Shown here: positions 17,031-24,529 of the stretch, piece by piece | Layout: each line of letters opens with the position of its first letter | How positions within the stretch are numbered: the first letter of the stretch is position 1 | Source of the DNA: Paucidesulfovibrio longus DSM 6739 | GTDB taxonomy: Bacteria > Desulfobacterota > Desulfovibrionia > Desulfovibrionales > Desulfovibrionaceae | Length of the DNA stretch: 64,000 bases | Assembly: GCF_000420485.1 (NCBI RefSeq) | Contig: NZ_ATVA01000016.1 | Location: 250,501-314,500 of the forward strand | Direction of reading: 5' to 3' | Position numbers and translations under genes: made by a program | Notes under the pieces: generated by a model | What the model saw: only the letters and a program-made list of their open reading frames with translations | What the model was told of the DNA's origin: nothing | Databases searched by the model: none

Positions 17031-18602
17031 CTAGATGCTGATCTTGGCCTGGGAGTCTTTGTTCTGCGTGTAGAGCTCAAAGAGCACGCGCGACACAAAG
17101 ATGGCCGTGAACATGGAGGTGATGATACCGAGCGTCAGGGTCACGGCGAAGCCGCGCACCGGGCCGGTGCCGAATTGGTAGAGAATCATGGCGGCGATGA
17201 CCGTGGTCACGTTGGCGTCCATGATGGTCAGCGTGGCGCGACCGTAGCCTTCCTGCACGGCGGCCTTGGGCGTCAGCCCTCGCCGCAGTTCCTCGCGGAT
17301 GCGCTCGAAGATGATGACGTTGGCGTCCACCGCCATGCCCATCGTGAGGATGATGCCCGCAATGCCCGGCAACGTCAGCGTGGCGCCGAAGGCGCCCAGA
17401 CCGGCCAGGATCAGGATGATGTTCAGCACCAGCACGATGTTGGCGAAGAGTCCGGCGACCCCGTAGTAGATGACCATGAAGACGACCACGAGGGTCAGGC
17501 CGATGATGGCGGCGTTGATGCCCTTGTCGATGGACTCCTGTCCCAGGGAGGGGCCGATGGTGGACTCGGCGGCCTTTTCAACCGGGGCGGGCAGCGCGTC
17601 CTTGAGCACCGTGACGAGGTCTTTGGCCTTCTGCACGGTGAAGTTGCCGGTGATGCTCGCCCTGCCGCCGCCGATGCGCTCGTTGATCACGGGCGCGGAA
17701 TACACCCGGCCGTCCAGGATGATGGCCAGCCGCTTGTTCACGTTGGCAGCGGTGACCTGCTCGAAGATGGTCGCGCCGCGGCTGTCGAGTTCGAGCATGA
17801 CGTAGGGGCGGTTGTTGCGGTCGAACTGCGGCGCGGCGTCGGCGATGTATTCGCCGGTGAGCACCGGGTTCTTGCGCAGCACGATGGGCGCGCCCGGATC
17901 GTCCTGCACGAAGGCGACTTCGTACTCGAGCGGGTTCTGGCGGGCCTGCTCCACGCTGACGCCGGAGGCTTCGATCTTGAATTCGAGCTGGCCCATCTGG
18001 GTGATGACCTTGATGGCCTGCTCGGCATCTTCCATGCCCGGCAGCTGAATCTGGATGCGGTTGCCTTCCTGCTCGCGGATGTCCGGCTCGACCACGCCGC
18101 GTCGGTCGATGCGGTTTCGGACGATTTCCACGGTCTGGCGCATGGTTTCCGTCTTGAATCGTTCGATGTAATCGGGCGAAACAGTCAGGACGTAGCGCAG
18201 TCCGCCATTGGGCAGGGACTCGACGGAAGGCGTCATGATGGAGAAATTGTCGGAAATCACGTTGTCCAGGGTATCCTGGTGCGCAGTGTCATGAAGGTTT
18301 ACTTCAATGGTGCCGTCGTCGAGAACCTTGGGGTTCAGGAAGCCGACGCCGCGTTCCTCGGCGTAGTCCTTGAGTTCCTGTGCCAGCCTGCGGAGCTTGG
18401 TGTCCACGGCCTTGTCCATGTTGACTTCCAGGGTCAGGAAAATGCCGCCCTTGAGGTCAAGGCCGAGGTTGATGGCGTCGTGGGGCAGGATCTTTTCCAG
18501 GGCTGTACCTTTGACTCCCGGCAGAGAGGGCAGCGCGAGGTAAAAGCCCAGGAGTACGACCGCCACGGTCAGGATGATTTTCCAGCGCAGAATCGTATTC
18601 AT
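17031..18602 (-). CDS. secD: Protein translocase subunit SecD
   Basis: Larger partner of SecF. The 523 residues comprise an N-terminal membrane segment, the [16 protein letters not shown] motif, the large periplasmic P1 domain and five C-terminal membrane segments. The C-terminal part holds [20 protein letters not shown], with the proton-path Asp. The order yajC-secD-secF is the standard operon. The 122 nt separating it from yajC contain no terminator that I can see. Confidence 0.96.
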   Translation of the reverse strand: MNTILRWKIILTVAVVLLGFYLALPSLPGVKGTALEKILPHDAINLGLDLKGGIFLTLEVNMDKAVDTKLRRLAQELKDYAEERGVGFLNPKVLDDGTIEVNLHDTAHQDTLDNVISDNFSIMTPSVESLPNGGLRYVLTVSPDYIERFKTETMRQTVEIVRNRIDRRGVVEPDIREQEGNRIQIQLPGMEDAEQAIKVITQMGQLEFKIEASGVSVEQARQNPLEYEVAFVQDDPGAPIVLRKNPVLTGEYIADAAPQFDRNNRPYVMLELDSRGATIFEQVTAANVNKRLAIILDGRVYSAPVINERIGGGRASITGNFTVQKAKDLVTVLKDALPAPVEKAAESTIGPSLGQESIDKGINAAIIGLTLVVVFMVIYYGVAGLFANIVLVLNIILILAGLGAFGATLTLPGIAGIILTMGMAVDANVIIFERIREELRRGLTPKAAVQEGYGRATLTIMDANVTTVIAAMILYQFGTGPVRGFAVTLTLGIITSMFTAIFVSRVLFELYTQNKDSQAKISI

Positions 18603-18724
18603 TTAGAGTATCCTTGGCGAGGTTTCGCACATACGTACAGACGCACGAAAGGCAAGTGCGGCCGGAGGACGGTAAGCCCGACGCAGCCGCATGCTTGCCC
18701 TTCGTCAAACGAGGTGGCGAACGC

Positions 18725-19081
18725 CTATTTGGCGTTGTCGACCTTCACGGAAGCGTCGGCGGGGCCGGCGATGTATCCTCTGTTGATCTTGACGCGGACG
18801 TTCTCGGCGATTTCGACAGTCAGGATGTCCTGGTCGATTTCAGTGATGCGTCCATAGAAGCCGCCTCCGGTCATGACCTTGTCCCCGACCTTCATGGCCG
18901 CAAGCATTTCCTTGTGCTGCTTGGCCTTTTTCTGCTGCGGACGGATGAGCAGAAAATAGAAAATGGCGAACATGAGAACGAGCATGGGCAGGGGACCGGC
19001 AAGCAGTCCGGCGAGGCCCTCGGGGGCTCCCTGTCCGCCCTGCGGGGCGGCGCCCATGGCGTGAGCGATGGAAGTGAACAT
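18725..19081 (-). CDS. yajC: Preprotein translocase accessory subunit YajC
   Basis: A 118-residue single-pass membrane protein that associates with SecDF. The hydrophobic segment MLVLMFAIFYFLLIRPQQKK is followed by the family's KEMLAAMKVGDKVMTGGG and a small cytoplasmic domain. I start it at MFTSIAHAMG, with AGGAGG just upstream; the longer open frame continues into the stop region of the glutamate synthase gene. Only 25 nt separate it from that gene, with no hairpin, so it is likely read through from upstream. Confidence 0.93.
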   Translation of the reverse strand: MFTSIAHAMGAAPQGGQGAPEGLAGLLAGPLPMLVLMFAIFYFLLIRPQQKKAKQHKEMLAAMKVGDKVMTGGGFYGRITEIDQDILTVEIAENVRVKINRGYIAGPADASVKVDNAK

Positions 19082-19106
19082 GGATTCCTCCTGAAATCGA
19101 TTCGTC

Positions 19107-19865
19107 TTAGGTCGGCACGTACATGTTGCCGTACGGACGGTGGGAGAAAGGCCGGACCTTGGTGAAGGACTCGGAGAGGATCTCTTCCGCGTCCAGTCCG
19201 AGTTCATCGGCGTAATCCCTGACGATTTCCTCAAGAACCTTCATGTCGGCGGTATCAACCGGCCGGGAGCGCAGTCCGGGTCCGAGCTGGTGCTCGGGAA
19301 CTTCGCCCCGAATGTAGATCACGCCGCCGTGCATTCCGGTCCCAAGGCTTCGTCCCGTAATCGGCGCATCTGGCTTATCAGAAAACATTCCGAGAAGCAA
19401 AATAATTCCACCGGCCATATATTCGCCGAGGAAATCGCCCGCCTTGCCGCCGATGACGATGGTCGGCTGCTTGTCCAGGTAGGATTTCATGTGGATGCCG
19501 ACGCGGTAGCCCACGTCCGTGCGGATGTAGATCTTGCCGCCGCGCATGGCGTAGCCCACCACGTCGCCGCCCATGCCGTCCACGACGATCTTGCCGTCGT
19601 CCATGGTGTTGCCGACGCCGTCCTGCACGTTGCCGTTGACTCGGATGATCGAGCCGCGCGTGAAGGCCGCAAGATCCTGGCCGGGCACGCCGTTGATCAC
19701 GAATTTGTATTCGCCCTCAAGCCCGGTGGCGATGTAGCGCTGGCCGTTGACGTTGTTCAGGATGAACTCGGTCTTGCCTTCGCGGACCAGAGCGCGGATC
19801 TGCTCGTTGAACTGCTTGTAGTAGATATCGGTCGCGTCCAGGACCGCCTGGTTGTTCTTGGTCAT
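19107..19865 (-). CDS. Glutamate synthase GXGXG-domain subunit (GltB3-like)
   Basis: A 252-residue stand-alone version of the C-terminal right-handed beta-helix of glutamate synthase, which has a structural role. Repeated Gly-x-x-Gly-x-x-x-Gly turns are visible (VDGMGGDVVGYAMRGGKIYI, IVIGGKAGDFLGEYMAGGII, GTGMHGGVIYIRG). It begins 3 nt after the amidotransferase gene. With the FMN subunit (22785-24311) and amidotransferase (19869-20966) it reconstitutes the domains of the large GOGAT subunit as separate proteins, as in archaea. Confidence 0.93.
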   Translation of the reverse strand: MTKNNQAVLDATDIYYKQFNEQIRALVREGKTEFILNNVNGQRYIATGLEGEYKFVINGVPGQDLAAFTRGSIIRVNGNVQDGVGNTMDDGKIVVDGMGGDVVGYAMRGGKIYIRTDVGYRVGIHMKSYLDKQPTIVIGGKAGDFLGEYMAGGIILLLGMFSDKPDAPITGRSLGTGMHGGVIYIRGEVPEHQLGPGLRSRPVDTADMKVLEEIVRDYADELGLDAEEILSESFTKVRPFSHRPYGNMYVPT

Positions 19866-19868
19866 GCG

Positions 19869-20966
19869 TTATGCCTCCAGATCGACGATGACGGGCTCGC
19901 CCGCCTTGGGCATCCAGACCCGGTCGAGTTCCGGGCAGACCTTGCGCACTGCGGATTCCTCGCTGGACATGAAGACCTTGTTGTCCTTCTCGGCAACCAG
20001 CAGCGGACGCAGCTTGATGCGGTCGTTGAGCCCCCAGAGACCCTGGCTGTTGCCCACCAGGATGGCGAAGGGGCCGTTGAGCATCCCCGGACCATAGGTC
20101 ATGCGCAGCGCGGTGTAGACCTGCTTTTCCCGTTCGGGCATGCGCTCGATCTCGTCCCAGAACGGCGGGGCGAAGACCTTGCTGCACATCTCGCGGGAGA
20201 GGCCGTGCTTGCGCACGAGCAGGTCGAGCTCGTAGGCCACGACCTCGGTGTCCGTCATCATGGTGCAGAGATAGTCGTTTTCGCAAAGCCAGCGGCGGTT
20301 GATGCCGTAGGAGCTGATCTCGCCGTTGTGCACGATGGACCAGTCCAGCAGCGTGAACGGGTGCGCCCCGCCCCACCAGCCGGGGGTGTTGGTGGGAAAG
20401 CGGTTGTGCGCCGTCCAGATGTAGGCCTCGTATTCGTCCACGCGGAAGAACTCCGCAATGTCTTCGGGAAAGCCCACGCCCTTGAACGCACCCATGTTTT
20501 TCCCGCTGGAAAAGACGAACGCACCGGGAACCGTGGTGTTGATCTTCATGACCAGGGCGACCACGAAGTCCTGCTCTGCAAGGCCCTTGCAATCCTTGGG
20601 GCAAACGGCCTTGGGCGTGGCGAAGAAGCGCCAGACCACGGGCGGGTTCTTGATTACCGGGGTTTTCCGGGTGGGAATGGGTTCGTCGTGCTCCACGTCG
20701 AAATACTCGAAGATGATCTTCCGCGCGGACGCGAGCGAAGGCTCGTCGTCGCACATCAGATGCAACGCGTACTTGTCGGCGTGGTCCGGATAGATGCCGT
20801 AGGCGGCAAAACCGCCTCCCAGGCCGTTGCCCCGGTCGTGCATGCAGGCCATGCCGTCGATGGGCACCTGGCCGGGAATCAACTCACGCTTGGTGTCGAT
20901 GACTCCGAAGATGCCGCAGCCGGAGATGTCTTTCTGAAAATCATAATATCTTTCAGGCGCTTTCAT
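19869..20966 (-). CDS. Glutamate synthase class II glutamine amidotransferase subunit (GltB1-like)
   Basis: Hydrolyses glutamine and delivers ammonia to the FMN subunit. The Ntn nucleophile is C17 in SGCGIFGVID; substrate-site motifs HNRFPTNTPGWWGG and IVHNGEISSYG follow. The 365-residue length fits split forms. The cysteine is preceded by 16 residues (MKAPERYYDFQKDISG) in frame with a good AGGAG ribosome site, so it needs propeptide cleavage to free its N-terminus. The following GXGXG gene starts 3 nt after this gene's stop. Confidence 0.94.
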   Translation of the reverse strand: MKAPERYYDFQKDISGCGIFGVIDTKRELIPGQVPIDGMACMHDRGNGLGGGFAAYGIYPDHADKYALHLMCDDEPSLASARKIIFEYFDVEHDEPIPTRKTPVIKNPPVVWRFFATPKAVCPKDCKGLAEQDFVVALVMKINTTVPGAFVFSSGKNMGAFKGVGFPEDIAEFFRVDEYEAYIWTAHNRFPTNTPGWWGGAHPFTLLDWSIVHNGEISSYGINRRWLCENDYLCTMMTDTEVVAYELDLLVRKHGLSREMCSKVFAPPFWDEIERMPEREKQVYTALRMTYGPGMLNGPFAILVGNSQGLWGLNDRIKLRPLLVAEKDNKVFMSSEESAVRKVCPELDRVWMPKAGEPVIVDLEA

Positions 20967-20993
20967 CCCTTCTCCTCATACGCCGCCGCACGG

Positions 20994-22280
20994 CTAGTCC
21001 TTGTCCTGCCAGTTGGGATTCCAGGTCTCGTCGAAGAACCGATCCGGCCACATCAAGACATCCGGCTGCCCCGAAGCCAGCTTCTGGCGCATCTCCGGGG
21101 TCAGGCTCATTTTGAACTTGATGAAGGCCGTGTACAGACCGGCCTGATCGATGTCGCCCACGAGCACATAGCCCACCAGCCGATTCTTGTGGAAGACGAG
21201 CTTTCTGTAGGTCTGCTTGCGTTCGTCCAGCGAGGCTTCGATGTCGTAGCCCTGCTCGCCTTCGGGCGGGTTGACCGTGCCCACGGATATGGTCGGCAGT
21301 CCGTAGAAGCTGATGGAGTTCATGGCCAGGCCGCCGATGTAGGGCGTTTCCTTGGAGGCCATGTTCTTTCCGGCGCAGTAGCCCTGGTTGTAGGCGTTGG
21401 TCCAGATCGGCACCACGCGGTTCTCGCCGTGGAGCAGATCCCTTGCCTGGGCCACGTCGCCGGCGGCGAACACGTTTTCGTCGCTGGTGCGCATCAGGTC
21501 GTCCACCACGATGCCCCGGTCAACCTTGAGCCCTGCGGCGTTGGCCAGGTCCGTGTTCGGCACGACGCCGATGGCGATGACCACGATCTCCGTGGGGATG
21601 TAGGTTCCGTCCGTGCATTTCACGCCCAGAATCTTTCCGGAGGCGTCGCGTTCGATCTCTTTGGCGGAAACGCCGCAATGCACAGACAGACCGACTTCAT
21701 CCAGCCGCCGCGCGGCCAGACGGGCCGCATTGGCGTCGAAGGCCAGCGAGAGGATGCGCGGCGAAAGCTCCAGAATCGCCACTTCAACGCCCCGGTCGAA
21801 CAGGGATTCCGCAGCCTTGAGGCCGATGAGCCCGCCGCCGATGACCACGGCCTTCTTCACGTCCTTGGCCAGGGTGATCATGGTCTGGGCGTGGTCGAGG
21901 TTGGTGAAGTTGTAGACGCCCTCGCCGTCCCCGCCGGGAATGGGCGGGGTGAAGGGCTTGCCGCCCGTGGCGATGAGCAGCCGGTCGTAGGCGATGTCCT
22001 CGCCCTTGTCGGTCTTCACGACCTTGTGCGCGCGGTCGATGCCCGTGACCGTGGTGCCGAGACGCAGCTCGACATTGCTCTTGCGGTAGAATTCCTCGGG
22101 ACGCAGCGCGAGCTGATCGGGGCTGATCTTTCCGGCCAGCAGATAGGAGATCAGCGGCCGTCCGTACGGAGCCGCCACTTCACTGCCGACGGCAATGATC
22201 TCGCTGGTCTTGTCGTGCTTGCGGATGCCCTCGATGGCACCGATGGTGGCCACTCCGTTGCCGATGAGTACGTATTTCAT
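20994..22280 (-). CDS. NAD(P)/FAD-dependent oxidoreductase of the glutamate synthase cluster
   Basis: A 428-residue pyridine nucleotide-disulfide-type flavoprotein. The FAD motif is YVLIGNGVATIGAIEGI at 3-19, the NAD motif VVIGGGLIGLKAAESL near 145, and the second FAD site SDENVFAAGDVAQ near 275. No redox-active CxxC is present. It resembles NADH-rubredoxin reductase and the FAD part of NirB. Its place between the ferredoxin and amidotransferase genes suggests it supplies electrons to, or shuttles them within, the glutamate synthase complex; its electron donor is not proven by sequence. Confidence 0.9.
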   Translation of the reverse strand: MKYVLIGNGVATIGAIEGIRKHDKTSEIIAVGSEVAAPYGRPLISYLLAGKISPDQLALRPEEFYRKSNVELRLGTTVTGIDRAHKVVKTDKGEDIAYDRLLIATGGKPFTPPIPGGDGEGVYNFTNLDHAQTMITLAKDVKKAVVIGGGLIGLKAAESLFDRGVEVAILELSPRILSLAFDANAARLAARRLDEVGLSVHCGVSAKEIERDASGKILGVKCTDGTYIPTEIVVIAIGVVPNTDLANAAGLKVDRGIVVDDLMRTSDENVFAAGDVAQARDLLHGENRVVPIWTNAYNQGYCAGKNMASKETPYIGGLAMNSISFYGLPTISVGTVNPPEGEQGYDIEASLDERKQTYRKLVFHKNRLVGYVLVGDIDQAGLYTAFIKFKMSLTPEMRQKLASGQPDVLMWPDRFFDETWNPNWQDKD

Positions 22281-22319
22281 GTCGCCCTCTTGGGTCTCTG
22301 TCGCGGTCGAATTGGCGAC

Positions 22320-22772
22320 CTAGTCGTCGCGGTCCTCGAATTTCAGCGCCTTGTTCGGGCAGGCCTCGACACAGGCGGGGCCGCCTTCGCGGCCGTGGCA
22401 CAGATCGCACTTGACGATCTTGTTCATCTTGGGGTGACGGCGGATGGCGCCGTACGGGCAAGCCATGAGGCAGGACCAGCAGCCCACGCACTTCTCGCGG
22501 TCGTAGACGGTCTCGCCCGTTTCGGGATCCTTGTGCAGCGCGCCCGAAATGCAGGCGGCGACGCAGGAAGGGTCGTCGCAATGGCGGCAGCTGATGGCCA
22601 CGCATTCCGAGCCTTTCTGGAAGATCTTCTTGCACGGGGAGAGTCCGTCCTCGTCCCGCTCCTCGGTATAGGCGATGATCAGGTCGCCGGACTTGGAGTG
22701 GGCCGTCATGCAGGCCAGCTCGCAAATATGGCAACCGATGCAGTATTCTCTGTTCGGATACACTCGTTTCAT
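22320..22772 (-). CDS. Four-cluster ferredoxin (HycB/DmsB-like)
   Basis: A 150-residue iron-sulfur protein with sixteen cysteines in four [4Fe-4S] motifs: CIGCHICELAC near 11, CRHCDDPSCVAAC near 62, CVGCWSCLMACP near 91 and CDLCHGREGGPACVEACP near 122. This four-cluster layout is that of electron-transfer subunits of molybdopterin enzymes. There is no signal peptide, so it is cytoplasmic. It lies 12 nt downstream of the FMN subunit gene and probably carries electrons between the flavin subunits of this glutamate synthase. Confidence 0.92.
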   Translation of the reverse strand: MKRVYPNREYCIGCHICELACMTAHSKSGDLIIAYTEERDEDGLSPCKKIFQKGSECVAISCRHCDDPSCVAACISGALHKDPETGETVYDREKCVGCWSCLMACPYGAIRRHPKMNKIVKCDLCHGREGGPACVEACPNKALKFEDRDD

Positions 22773-22784
22773 GTTCGGCCTCCC

Positions 22785-24311
22785 CTACCTTCCGGCGTAC
22801 TTGACGCCGAGGATGTCCAGTTCGGTGTCGTTCAGGCCCACTCCCCGCAGCTTGTCGCGGTTGCCGCGCAGGCTCTCGATGGAGTTGAGGCCCATGCCGC
22901 CGAGCATTTCCTGGATTTCGTGGCTCCAGGCCTTGACCAGGTTGACCATCTTGGTGGAAGCCACGTCCGGGTTCTGGCGCTTGGAGAGCCGCGGGTCGTT
23001 GGTGGCGATGCCCCAGGGGCATTTGCCCGTGTAGCAGCGCCCGCAAAGCGTGCAGCCCACGGAGAGCAGCGTGGCCGTGCCGATGTACACGGCGTCCGCG
23101 CCGAGCGCGATGGCCTTGACCACGTCCGCGGAGCAGCGGATGCCTCCCGCGGCGACCACGGAAGCCTTGTGGCGAATGCCTTCGTCGCGCAGCCGCTGGT
23201 CCACCGCGGCCAGGGCCAGCTCGATGGGAATGCCCACGTTGTCGCGGATCATGGCCGGGGCCGCGCCCGTGCCGCCGCGCATTCCGTCCACGGTGACGAT
23301 GTCCGCTCCGGCGCGCACAACGCCCGAAGCGATGGCGGCCACGTTGTGCACGGCGGCGATCTTGACCGAAACCGGCACGCGGTACTCGCTGGCTTCCTTG
23401 AGCGCGAAGATCAGCTGGAGCAGGTCTTCGATGGAGTAGATGTCATGGTGCGGCGCCGGGCTGATGGCGTCGGACCCGATGGGGATCATGCGGGTTTCGG
23501 AAACCTTGTCGTTGATCTTCTCGCCGGGGAGGTGGCCGCCGATGCCGGGCTTGGCTCCCTGGCCGACCTTGATCTCGATGCCGCAGCCCGCGTTCAGGTA
23601 GTCGCGGTGCACGCCGAAACGGCCCGAGGCGACCTGCACGATGGTGTTGGCTCCGTACTTGAACAACGAGCGGTGCAATCCGCCCTCGCCCGTGTTGTAG
23701 ACGGTGCCGAGTTCCGTGGCGGCGCGCGCCATGGCCCGGTGCAGGTTGAAGTTGATGGCGCCGAAGCTCATGGCCGCGAACATGATCGGCGTTGCCAGCT
23801 CGATCTGCGGGGTAAGCTCGGTTTTCAGGCTCGGCTTGCCGTCTTTGTCCACATTCAGCTCGATGCGGTCGGGCTTGGCGCCGAGGAAGGTCTTCAGCTC
23901 CATGGGTTCGCGCAGCGGGTCGATGGACGGGTTCGTGACCTGGCTGGCGTCGAGCAGCATGCGGTCCCAATAGATGGGAATGTCCACGGGGCTGCCCATG
24001 CCCGCCAGCAGCACGCCGCCGGTGTCCGCCTGTTTGTAGATGTTCTGGATGAAGACCGGACGCCAGTTGGCGTTGGGTCGAAATTCAGAGGGGGTCCGAC
24101 GAATCGTCAGGGCCGCCGTGGGACAGAGCGCCTCACAGCGGTGGCAGCCGATGCACTTGGTATTGTCGTGCATGACTTTTTGCCGGTTTTCGTCCCAGTA
24201 GTGCGCCTCGTAGGAGCACTGTCGAACACAGACCTGGCAGTTGATGCACCGGTCCTTGTCGCGTTCGATCTGAAATTCGTAGTAGTTTTTGTTGATAGGC
24301 TGAAACAGCAC
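22785..24311 (-). CDS. Glutamate synthase FMN-binding subunit with N-terminal ferredoxin domain (GltB2-like)
   Basis: Reductively aminates 2-oxoglutarate on FMN. The N-terminal ~75 residues hold two [4Fe-4S] motifs (CINCQVCVRQC and CIGCHRCEALCP). The TIM-barrel domain follows, with MSFGAINFNLHRAMARAATE, GEGGLH and the GMRGGTGAAP loop. The 3Fe-4S site is CTLCGRCYTGKCPWGIAT. I prefer the GTG at 24311, because GAGAGG ends 9 nt upstream; a GTG at 24320 abuts that site. It is the first gene of a five-gene split glutamate synthase cluster. Confidence 0.94.
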   Translation of the reverse strand: MLFQPINKNYYEFQIERDKDRCINCQVCVRQCSYEAHYWDENRQKVMHDNTKCIGCHRCEALCPTAALTIRRTPSEFRPNANWRPVFIQNIYKQADTGGVLLAGMGSPVDIPIYWDRMLLDASQVTNPSIDPLREPMELKTFLGAKPDRIELNVDKDGKPSLKTELTPQIELATPIMFAAMSFGAINFNLHRAMARAATELGTVYNTGEGGLHRSLFKYGANTIVQVASGRFGVHRDYLNAGCGIEIKVGQGAKPGIGGHLPGEKINDKVSETRMIPIGSDAISPAPHHDIYSIEDLLQLIFALKEASEYRVPVSVKIAAVHNVAAIASGVVRAGADIVTVDGMRGGTGAAPAMIRDNVGIPIELALAAVDQRLRDEGIRHKASVVAAGGIRCSADVVKAIALGADAVYIGTATLLSVGCTLCGRCYTGKCPWGIATNDPRLSKRQNPDVASTKMVNLVKAWSHEIQEMLGGMGLNSIESLRGNRDKLRGVGLNDTELDILGVKYAGR

Positions 24312-24320
24312 TGTGGACAC

Positions 24321-24492
24321 CTCTCACGCGATGTTGGGTGGTTGCTCTGGGTGACGAATCCCCCATCATATCTTGGATAAGGAGGGTCAAAAAAGCACAA
24401 AGGACAGCGACGTGTCAATAGGCAATTTTTTAACAAAAAAGTGAAAGCAAGAGTGGTCGGTCTGAATTTGGATGGATAAAATGCGAAATATG
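24321..24492 (-). promoter_or_regulatory. Leader and probable promoter region of the glutamate synthase cluster
   Basis: This AT-rich stretch contains several partial promoter elements on the minus strand: a TTGACA at 24413-24418 and a TATGAT at 24365-24370, but no pair has normal spacing. I see no T-box, riboswitch or clear sigma-54 element. The actual start is therefore undecided. Confidence 0.3.
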
Positions 24493-24518
24493 AAAAAGGG
24501 CCCCTTGCGAGGCCCTTT
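24493..24518 (-). terminator. Terminator of glgP
   Basis: AAAGGGCC and GGCCCTTT form 8-bp arms around an 8-nt loop. On the minus strand they are followed by a run of T (plus-strand aaaaa at 24493-24497), 12 nt after the glgP stop. Confidence 0.8.
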
Positions 24519-24529
24519 CGCGTAATTTG

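Noticed and set aside
19140-24380. A very long open frame on the plus strand opposite the glutamate synthase genes.
   Set aside because: It is antisense to five well-supported genes and results from the lack of stops opposite GC-rich codons. It has no recognisable domains.
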